Below are positions 1 through 5,023 of a stretch of DNA of 19,548 nt, piece by piece. The notes below the pieces were generated by a model. That model saw only the letters and a list, made by a program, of their open reading frames with translations. It was not told the DNA's origin and ran no database searches. Every line of letters starts with the position of its first letter. The stretch's first letter is position 1. The translations under genes and the position numbers were made by a program. This DNA is from an uncultured Desulfovibrio sp. GTDB lineage: Bacteria > Desulfobacterota > Desulfovibrionia > Desulfovibrionales > Desulfovibrionaceae. The stretch spans positions 1 to 19,548 of the forward strand of contig CALBAX010000081.1 in the NCBI GenBank assembly GCA_937926875.1, read 5' to 3'.

Positions 1-60
1 AGGGAGCAGACGGCCGCCATGGACGGGGCGGGCTGGCGGAAAAGTGTACTTTTTTGCCAT
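1..60 (-). CDS. Start of a leftward gene whose promoter and ATG lie in an invertible segment (partial)
   Basis: Reading leftward from ATG at 60-58, the frame stays open for 20 codons to the window edge and begins MAKKYTFPPARPVHGG. A second in-frame ATG lies five codons upstream at 75-73. A promoter-like sequence sits just upstream (79-106), with an AGG and a G-rich stretch before the ATG. The first codons run through the left recombination-site candidate (34-59), so the segment supplies promoter, leader and start codon while the rest of the gene lies outside it. Too little protein is visible to name a product. Seen: open frame, promoter, site overlap. Inferred: that this is a real gene. The short length leaves room for a chance open frame. 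Confidence 0.4.
   Translation of the reverse strand, partial: MAKKYTFPPARPVHGGRLLP
34..59 (-). repeat. Left 26-bp imperfect palindrome, candidate recombinase crossover site
   Basis: Two 12-bp half-sites, TGGCGGAAAAGT and (complement strand) TGGCAAAAAAGT, flank a central GT dinucleotide at 46-47. The half-sites match at 10 of 12 bases. The 12+2+12 layout with a non-palindromic 2-bp core is that of serine-invertase sites such as hix and gix. It is inverted relative to the copy at 142-167. Confidence 0.65.
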
Positions 61-78
61 GCCCAACCTGAGCATAAA

Positions 79-106
79 TTTATATTAAAAAAGATTGTTC
101 TGTAAA
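79..106 (-). promoter_or_regulatory. Sigma70-like promoter inside the putative invertible segment, pointing left
   Basis: On the minus strand TTTACA (106-101) is followed by a 16-base spacer and TATAAA (84-79); each box matches consensus at five of six bases. Transcription would start near 72-71 and reach the ATG at 60 after a leader of about a dozen bases. Inversion between the two flanking palindromes would turn it round to read rightward, antisense to the recombinase gene. Confidence 0.6.
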
Positions 107-141
107 TACAAGATAATAGTTATGGGAATGCACTACCTTAC

Positions 142-167
142 TGGTAAAAAAGTACACTTTTTTGTCG
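142..167 (+). repeat. Right 26-bp imperfect palindrome, candidate recombinase crossover site
   Basis: Half-sites TGGTAAAAAAGT and (complement) CGACAAAAAAGT flank a central AC at 154-155. It is the inverted partner of the site at 34-59: the cores GT and AC are complementary, and bases 143-161 match the reverse complement of 40-58 at 18 of 19 positions. It ends four bases from the stop codon of the recombinase gene. Confidence 0.65.
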
Positions 168-170
168 TGA

Positions 171-776
171 TTACCGGCCGTTTTTTTTAATGGACTCTGC
201 CCGGTAACGGAATGTCGAACGGGCCATGCCACAGCGTTTTGCCGCTTCCGTGGCCGTGATGGCGCCTGCCTTCCAAAGCTCGTAGATCTCGATGAAATTG
301 CGGGGCAGAGGTCTGGGTTCCCGCCCGAAGCGGATGCCGCGCCTCCGTGCCGCCGCGATGCCTTCCGCCTGCCGTCGCCGGATGGTCTCGCGCTCGTTCT
401 GGGCGATGAACGAAAGTACCTGCAGAACGAGGTCGGCGATGAACGTCCCCAGCAGGTCCCGGTCTCTCCGTGTGTCCAGCAGCGGCATGTCCAGCACAAG
501 GATGTCCACGCCCATTTCCCGGGTGAGGATGCGCCACTGCTGTTGTATCTCCTCATAATTCCTGCCCAGCCGGTCGATGCTCGTGATGCAGAGCAGGTCC
601 CCGGGCCGAAGCCTCGCCAGGAGCGCCCTGTACTGTGGCCGCTGGAAGTCCTTGCCGGAGAGCCTGTCCGTAAAAACGTGTTCCTGGGGGATGCCCTGTT
701 CCTGCAAGGCCAGATGTTGCCTGTCCGTGTGCTGGTCTGTGCTGGAGACCCGGATATAGCCGTAGGTGGTATGCAT
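171..776 (-). CDS. Serine site-specific recombinase (resolvase/invertase family)
   Basis: A 201-residue protein of normal length for small serine recombinases. The N-terminal catalytic domain has YIRVSSTDQ with the nucleophile at Ser11, followed by the SIDRLGRN motif carrying the active-site arginines (about 69 and 72). A long helix rich in Arg and Glu (about 110-145) resembles the dimer-interface E helix. The C-terminal part (about 155-201, ending in TATEAAKRCGMARSTFRYR) is a helix-turn-helix that would read the crossover site. The start at 776 is set by AAGGAGG six bases upstream. Such enzymes cut both strands with a 2-bp stagger and rejoin them; inverted sites give inversion. The two inverted palindromes immediately downstream suggest a promoter invertase. 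No transposase or cargo gene is visible, so a transposon resolvase is less likely but not excluded. Confidence 0.92.
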   Translation of the reverse strand: MHTTYGYIRVSSTDQHTDRQHLALQEQGIPQEHVFTDRLSGKDFQRPQYRALLARLRPGDLLCITSIDRLGRNYEEIQQQWRILTREMGVDILVLDMPLLDTRRDRDLLGTFIADLVLQVLSFIAQNERETIRRRQAEGIAAARRRGIRFGREPRPLPRNFIEIYELWKAGAITATEAAKRCGMARSTFRYRAESIKKNGR

Positions 777-885
777 GATATCCTCCTTGTGTGGTGCTGC
801 CGTCGGGCGACAGCAGTGTGCGGAAGATCCCCTGCCTCATCTTTGCGCTGTTTTTTGGGGCTTGCGGGACGGATACGGCAGGGTT

Positions 886-911
886 CCCCCGGCATTACTG
901 TATGCCGGGGG
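886..911. other. Perfect 10-bp inverted repeat upstream of the recombinase
   Basis: CCCCCGGCAT and ATGCCGGGGG are separated by six bases. Neither side carries a run of T, so it is not a standard intrinsic terminator. It lies 110-135 bases upstream of the recombinase start and could be an operator or an RNA structure in that leader. Confidence 0.45.
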
Positions 912-1202
912 ATTTATCATACTGGAAAAAAAGGATAATTGATGATCATCCACAATAAGGTCCAGGGCATCGGCCTGTTGTGCGGGGATGGGCTGTCATA
1001 GATGGACAGGCGGAGGCGGTGCGGTCCGTGGACGCAGGAAGGCGGCACAGGGGGGGGCGGGCACGGGAGACCGGGGAGGACTTTCGCGTTTGCAGGCCGG
1101 TCGGATCTGCCCCATGCTGCGGGGGAGAGGTGGCAGGGGGCTGCAAGGGGGCGGACGGAGCGGCAGATGTCACGGTGGGCAGCGGGAGTGGGGGGACATC
1201 AT

Positions 1203-1257
1203 AAAAAACACGCTTTTGCACCTGGCTGGCATAGCGCCGGGCAAAAGCGTGTTTTTT
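1203..1257. terminator. Bidirectional intrinsic terminator-like hairpin in a divergent intergenic region
   Basis: A perfect 17-bp stem (1203-1219 with 1241-1257) starts with six A and ends with six T, the form of a bidirectional terminator. The 21-base loop can fold further through CTGGC (1222-1226) and GCCGG (1236-1240) with one G-T pair. Neither neighbouring coding gene is transcribed towards it, so it may end a small RNA or act as an attenuator in an AOR leader. Confidence 0.65.
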
Positions 1258-1310
1258 GGCGTTATTTATGAAATTTTTCAGGGATCGGCGACCGGCGGGC
1301 CGCATCCCTG

Positions 1311-1362
1311 CCGGAAGCGTGTCCGTTTTGGGGAGGGGCAGGGCCGGAAGCGTGTCTGTTTT
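1311..1362 (+). repeat. Pair of 19-bp direct repeats upstream of the AOR gene
   Basis: CCGGAAGCGTGTCCGTTTT (1311-1329) and the same sequence with one change (1344-1362) are spaced 33 bases apart. A related GCGTGT followed by a T-tract also occurs in the hairpin arm at 1247-1257. Repeated sites on one helical face three turns apart would suit a regulator binding upstream of the promoter at 1372. Confidence 0.45.
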
Positions 1363-1371
1363 TCCGTTTTC

Positions 1372-1401
1372 TTGACCAAATTTTTTTGGGGGGACTAAGG
1401 T
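1372..1401 (+). promoter_or_regulatory. Possible AOR operon promoter
   Basis: TTGACC (1372-1377), an 18-base spacer and TAAGGT (1396-1401). The -35 box is good and the -10 box poor (three of six). A weak -10 behind a good -35 would fit a promoter that needs an activator. Confidence 0.3.
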
Positions 1402-1464
1402 GGGGCAAACTGGATGGATGTACTGCCAAACTGCCTTGTTTTGCATCAATCAAAGGAGAGTCTC

Positions 1465-3207
1465 ATGTTCCGTTTTTTGCGGGTCAACATGGCCACCAAG
1501 ACCTGTGTGTTTGAAGATATCCCCGAAGAATACGCCGGTCTGGGCGGTCGTGCCCTGACCTCCACCATCGTGGCGCGCGAAGTCAACCCCATCTGTACGC
1601 CGCTGGGCCCCCACAACAAGCTGGTGTTCGCCCCCGGCCTGCTGGGCGCCACCAACAGCCCCAACGGCAACCGTATTTCCGTGGGCTGCAAGAGCCCCCT
1701 CACCGAAGGCATCAAGGAAGCCAACTCCGGCGGCCAGCCCGGCGGCCATCTGGCCAAGCTGGGCATCATGGCCATCATCGTTGAAGACATGGCCACCGAA
1801 GGCGAATGGTGGCAGCTGGAACTGGGCAAGGACTCCGCCAGGCTGGTGCCTTCCACCGTGGCCGGCCTCAACAACTTCGACGCCGTTGCCAAACTGGTGG
1901 AGACCTACGGCGACAAGTGCAGCTATGTGACCATCGGCCGCGCCGGCGAGTTCAAGCTGACCGCCGCCAGTATCGCGTTCACCGACCGCGAGCTGCGTCC
2001 CATGCGTCATGCCGGCCGCGGCGGCGTGGGCGCCGTCATGGGTTCCAAGGGCCTCAAGGCCATCATCATCAACCCCGAGGGCGGCAAGAACCATCCTCTG
2101 ATGGATGAAAAGGCCTTCCGCGAAGCTTCCAAGCGCTTCGCCAAGGCCCTGACCGAGCATCCCATCACCGGCAAGGGCCTGGCCGAATACGGCACCGGCG
2201 TGCTGGTGAACATCCTGCACGAAGCCGGCGGCCTGCCCACCGCCAACTTCTCCGTGGGCCAGTTCGACAAGCACGAAGGCGTGTCCGGCGAGACCATGAA
2301 CCGCCTGACCAAGGAACGCGGCGGCGAAGGTGCCGTGGCCCACGGCTGCATGAGCGGCTGCATCATCCGCTGCTCGGGCCTGTTCCCCGACAAGCAGGGC
2401 AAGTTCCAGAGCAAGTGGCCTGAATACGAGACCCTGTGGTCCTTCGGCCCCCACAGCGGCATCAGCGACATCGACGCCGTGAGCCGCTTCGACTACATGT
2501 GCGACGACATCGGTGTGGACACCATCGACGTGGGCGTGGCCGTGGGCGTGGCCATGGCCGGCGGCGGCATCCCCTACGGTGACGTGGAAGCCGTGAAGGC
2601 CGCCATGCAGGGCATCAGCGACGGTACCCCCCTGGGCCGCATCATCGGCTGCGGTACCGCCACTACCGGCCGCGTGTTCGGCGTGCGCCGCGTGCCCTGC
2701 GTCAAGGGCCAGAGCCTGCCCGCGTACGATCCTCGCGCCGTCAAGGGCGTGGGCGTGACCTACGCCACCACCCCCATGGGCGCCGACCACACCGCCGGTT
2801 ACGCCGTGACCGCCAACATCCTGAGCTGCGGCGGCAAGGTGGATCCGCTGAAGCCCGAAGGCCAGATCGAACTGTCCCGCAACCTGCAGATCGCCACGGC
2901 TTCCGTGGACTCCGTGGGCCTGTGCCTGTTCACCGCCTTCGCCATCCTGGACATCCCGGACGCCCTGGCCGCCATCGTGGACATGCTCAACGCCAAGTAC
3001 GGCTGGCAGCTGACCGGTGACGACGTGGTCACCCTGGGCCAGCGCATCCTGTCCACCGAAATCGACTTCAACCGCCGTGCCGGCATCACCGAAGCCGCCG
3101 ACCACCTGCCCGATTTCTTCGTGGACGAGCCCGTGGCCCCGCACAACACGACCTTCGACATCCCGCACGAAGAGCTGAAGACGGTCTTCAACTGGATCAA
3201 GAAGTAG
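1465..3207 (+). CDS. aor: Tungsten-type aldehyde:ferredoxin oxidoreductase
   Basis: A 580-residue AOR-family enzyme, close to the usual 600. Members hold a bis-pterin tungsten (or molybdenum) centre and one [4Fe-4S] cluster, and oxidise aldehydes to acids with ferredoxin in the cytoplasm. Visible hallmarks are LGGRAL (26-31), the FAPGLLGAT and SPLTEG stretches, RGGVGAVMGSKGLKAI, the cysteines C295, C299 and C303, and the fourth ligand in DSVGLC at C487. The first three ligands are spaced CX3CX3C, whereas Pyrococcus AOR has CX2CX3C. An in-frame ATG lies at 1414, but AAAGGAG at 1452-1458 places the start at 1465. It heads an operon with a MoaD and a ThiF protein that probably serve its cofactor. 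The natural substrate cannot be read from the sequence. Confidence 0.92.
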   Translation: MFRFLRVNMATKTCVFEDIPEEYAGLGGRALTSTIVAREVNPICTPLGPHNKLVFAPGLLGATNSPNGNRISVGCKSPLTEGIKEANSGGQPGGHLAKLGIMAIIVEDMATEGEWWQLELGKDSARLVPSTVAGLNNFDAVAKLVETYGDKCSYVTIGRAGEFKLTAASIAFTDRELRPMRHAGRGGVGAVMGSKGLKAIIINPEGGKNHPLMDEKAFREASKRFAKALTEHPITGKGLAEYGTGVLVNILHEAGGLPTANFSVGQFDKHEGVSGETMNRLTKERGGEGAVAHGCMSGCIIRCSGLFPDKQGKFQSKWPEYETLWSFGPHSGISDIDAVSRFDYMCDDIGVDTIDVGVAVGVAMAGGGIPYGDVEAVKAAMQGISDGTPLGRIIGCGTATTGRVFGVRRVPCVKGQSLPAYDPRAVKGVGVTYATTPMGADHTAGYAVTANILSCGGKVDPLKPEGQIELSRNLQIATASVDSVGLCLFTAFAILDIPDALAAIVDMLNAKYGWQLTGDDVVTLGQRILSTEIDFNRRAGITEAADHLPDFFVDEPVAPHNTTFDIPHEELKTVFNWIKK

Positions 3208-3219
3208 CATAGACTGAGA

Positions 3220-3261
3220 CCGGGCCCGCCTTTGGGGCGGGCCCGGAACGTCACACTTTTT
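3220..3261 (+). terminator. Strong hairpin between aor and moaD, possible attenuator
   Basis: An 11-bp perfect GC stem (3220-3230 with 3236-3246) has a 5-base loop. The only T-run (3257-3261) begins ten bases later, so it is not a standard intrinsic terminator. It may protect the aor mRNA 3' end or reduce read-through, giving more AOR than MoaD/ThiF. Confidence 0.5.
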
Positions 3262-3294
3262 CTTGACCGGCGGACGCCATCATCGGAGGCCAGC

Positions 3295-3534
3295 ATGAGC
3301 ATACTCGTCAAACTGAGCACGACCCTGCGGGACTATGTACCGGGATATGACCCGGAAGCGGGGATAACGCTTGATGCGCCCGAAGACGCCACGGCTGCCG
3401 ATGTGGCAAGGATGGTGGGACTGCCGCTGGAAGAGATAAAAATCGTCATGATCAACGGGCGTCAAAAAGAGGTCCAGAGCAAGATATGCGACGGTGCTCG
3501 TGTGGCCTTTTTTCCTGCTGTCGGAGGAGGTTAG
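3295..3534 (+). CDS. MoaD/ThiS-family sulfur-carrier protein
   Basis: A 79-residue beta-grasp protein ending FFPAVGGG; the C-terminal Gly-Gly is the site that is adenylated and then thiocarboxylated in MoaD and ThiS. The central part (VMINGRQKE, then DGARVAFFPA) matches the MoaD pattern. GGAGG at 3285-3289 sets the start at 3295; upstream codons in frame lack a ribosome site. It lies between aor and an E1-like activating enzyme, which points to sulfur delivery for the molybdopterin of the AOR cofactor rather than thiamine. Its codons for VMINGR form one arm of a 19-bp inverted repeat whose other arm overlaps the start of the next gene. Confidence 0.88.
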   Translation: MSILVKLSTTLRDYVPGYDPEAGITLDAPEDATAADVARMVGLPLEEIKIVMINGRQKEVQSKICDGARVAFFPAVGGG

Positions 3535-3552
3535 ACGCCCGTTGATCATGAC
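3445..3552 (+). repeat. Perfect 19-bp inverted repeat across the moaD/thiF junction
   Basis: Bases 3445-3463, inside moaD, are the exact reverse complement of 3534-3552, which begins at the last base of the moaD stop codon and covers the thiF start. The 70-base loop holds the end of moaD and the GGAGGAGG ribosome site (3523-3530). In mRNA the stem would bury both thiF start candidates (TTG 3542, ATG 3548) until ribosomes translating moaD melt it, a layout suited to translational coupling. Confidence 0.7.
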
Positions 3553-4492
3553 ATCCATCACATCGCCATCCCCTGGGGAAGGGGAAGATCCTGCGGCGTT
3601 CCTGCCCTGGACGGCATCCGGGATGCGGGAACGCCTCGGCGCGTTCCTGCACGGCGGCACCCTGGCCTCATGGGCCGGGCCGCATGTGCTGCGCCGGTCG
3701 GCGGACGGTACGGCCTTCGTCAGCGGCGCTGCCATCCGGCAGCTGGCCGCAGGGGCCGCTCTTCCCGAACGGGAGGTGATGGTCGCGCTCCTGCAAGACG
3801 GCATCTGGCCGGAACGCTTCCGTAGAAACTACGGTGTTTTTTCCGCTGATGCAATGGTCCGTCTGTTGCGAACCCGTGTCTTCGTGCTGGGCTGCGGCGG
3901 TCTGGGGGGGCATGTGGCCTCTCTGCTGGCGCGCCTGGGCGTGGGGGGCATGCGCCTGTGCGACAGCGACATCTTCGAGGAAAGCAACCTCAATCGTCAG
4001 TATTTCTGCACGGAAAGCACACTGGGCCAGCCCAAGGCCATGGCCACGGCGCGCGGCCTGCGCGACATGGCAGGCTATCTGGCCCTGGATGTGCGGCATG
4101 TGGAGGCGGATGAAAAAAATTTGCCGGACATGCTGCGGGGTGTGGATGTGGCCCTGGATTGTCTGGACGACCTTGCGCTGAAAATGTTATTGGAAGAACG
4201 TTCCGCTGCGGCGGGGGTGCCGTTCGTGCACGGCTCCGTGCTGCGGGCCGAGGGTTTCGCACGCGCGGCCCGTTCCGGGCGTCTGCACCTGCGGGAACTC
4301 TACGCTTCCGGGCTGACCGGCGAGGAAGCGGGCAGCGCCCGCCATGAAGGCGTCATCGCCACGGCCCCGGCCGGGGTGGCCTGTCTGATGGTCTCCCTGT
4401 GCCTGCGCCTGCTGCTGCGGCCCGATGCCGGGGATTCGGCCCTGTTCCATGCCGATCTTTCCGTGCCGGAACTGGAACGCTTTGAACTGTAG
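3548..4492 (+). CDS. ThiF/MoeB/HesA-family sulfur-carrier adenylyltransferase
   Basis: A 314-residue E1-like enzyme expected to adenylate the C-terminal glycine of the MoaD protein encoded just upstream. The nucleotide-binding fold begins VFVLGCGGLGGHVASLLARLGVG, followed by the signature DSDIFEESNLNRQ, LGQPKA and the acidic CLDD. About 110 residues precede the Rossmann domain, more than in E. coli MoeB, which starts close to it. The paired CxxC zinc motifs of MoeB are not apparent. The start is uncertain: ATG at 3548 is 17 bases from GGAGGAGG, while an in-frame TTG at 3542 is 11 bases away. Both sit in the 3' arm of a 19-bp inverted repeat, so initiation is probably coupled to moaD translation. 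Confidence 0.88.
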   Translation: MTSITSPSPGEGEDPAAFLPWTASGMRERLGAFLHGGTLASWAGPHVLRRSADGTAFVSGAAIRQLAAGAALPEREVMVALLQDGIWPERFRRNYGVFSADAMVRLLRTRVFVLGCGGLGGHVASLLARLGVGGMRLCDSDIFEESNLNRQYFCTESTLGQPKAMATARGLRDMAGYLALDVRHVEADEKNLPDMLRGVDVALDCLDDLALKMLLEERSAAAGVPFVHGSVLRAEGFARAARSGRLHLRELYASGLTGEEAGSARHEGVIATAPAGVACLMVSLCLRLLLRPDAGDSALFHADLSVPELERFEL

Positions 4493-4621
4493 CCATTGCG
4501 CCCTGTCGGGCATCTCCTGTGGAGACGGCCTGGCAGCGTACATCATATTTCTCCACAGCCGACTACCTGCGCCCGACGCACAGGCGGGCAGGCAGTGCGG
4601 GGCTGCCTTGGGGGGCGGCCC

Positions 4622-4655
4622 GGCCGGAAGAATTCTCCTTCTTCCGGCCTTTTTT
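4622..4655 (+). terminator. Intrinsic terminator of the aor-moaD-thiF operon
   Basis: An 11-bp stem (4622-4632 with 4639-4649) and 6-base loop are followed at once by six T, then GTTTTTT. Confidence 0.9.
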
Positions 4656-4896
4656 GTTTTTTGTGGGGGCAGGGGCGGGTCGCCTGCCCCGCCCCGGTGC
4701 TATCAGGGCGCGCCGTAGGAGGTGCGGCACGACGCCTTTGACGTACGCCGCCCAAGCGGCGCGCTCAATACAGGGGACGACAGCCTGTAGGCGGCAAGGA
4801 CCGCAGTGCACAGGGGCCAGACAGTCCATATGCGTAGGGCAACAGTTACTGAATTCTGGGCCGCTTCTTATAGGAATGTCCCAGAGAACGACGCAT

Positions 4897-4927
4897 GACA
4901 GGCCGCCTCGTCCAGGGGCGGCCTGTC
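4897..4927. other. Perfect 11-bp GC hairpin, no T-run
   Basis: GACAGGCCGCC (4897-4907) and its reverse complement (4917-4927) are separated by nine bases. It lies between converging genes. The role is unknown. Confidence 0.4.
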
Positions 4928-4958
4928 TGGTAAAGCGCGCTGGGGAAGGGGAGGGGAG

Positions 4959-5015
4959 TTTGAGGGGAGGGGGAACCCCTCGCCTAGCGCGAGAGGGGTT
5001 CCCCCTCCCCTCAAA
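4959..5015. repeat. Perfect 22-bp inverted repeat downstream of dinB
   Basis: Arms 4959-4980 and 4994-5015 are exact reverse complements, with a 13-base loop that can pair further (CTCGC with GCGAG in an alternative register). It begins nine bases past the dinB stop codon. No T-run follows on either strand, so it may be an mRNA 3'-end stabiliser or a REP-like extragenic palindrome rather than a simple intrinsic terminator. Confidence 0.6.
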
Positions 5016-5023
5016 ACATCATC

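Larger units (their letters stand above)
777..1464. other. Long non-coding region between divergent recombinase and AOR genes
   Basis: 688 bases without a convincing gene; open frames here have skewed Gly/Arg composition and no family signature. It holds the recombinase ribosome site (near 783-790), a perfect 10-bp hairpin at 886-911, a 10-bp palindrome GATGATCATC at 941-950, a G-rich stretch (about 970-1200), a terminator-like hairpin at 1203-1257, a bulged hairpin at 1279-1310 and two near-identical 19-bp direct repeats at 1311 and 1344. The AOR promoter probably lies near 1372-1401. Confidence 0.6.
4493..5023. other. Intergenic region between convergent thiF and dinB
   Basis: 531 bases without a recognisable gene; open frames are Pro/Arg/Gly-rich and lack family signals. 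It contains the thiF terminator (4622-4655), an 8-bp GC stem at 4666-4690, a perfect 11-bp hairpin at 4897-4927 without a T-run, and a very long hairpin at 4959-5015. Confidence 0.6.

Noticed and set aside
34..167. A Tn3-type res site for the recombinase
   Set aside because: res sites have three subsites with close spacing next to the start of the resolvase gene. Here there are only two, 108 bp apart, inverted, and at the 3' end of the gene.
980..1398. Possible small gene upstream of aor
   Set aside because: Gly/Arg-rich translation, no ribosome site, and it runs through the terminator-like hairpin and the direct repeats.
1450..3210. 586-codon open frame antisense to aor
   Set aside because: Its Gly/Ala/His/Val-rich composition is typical of the complement of GC-rich codons. 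The sense strand is an unmistakable AOR.
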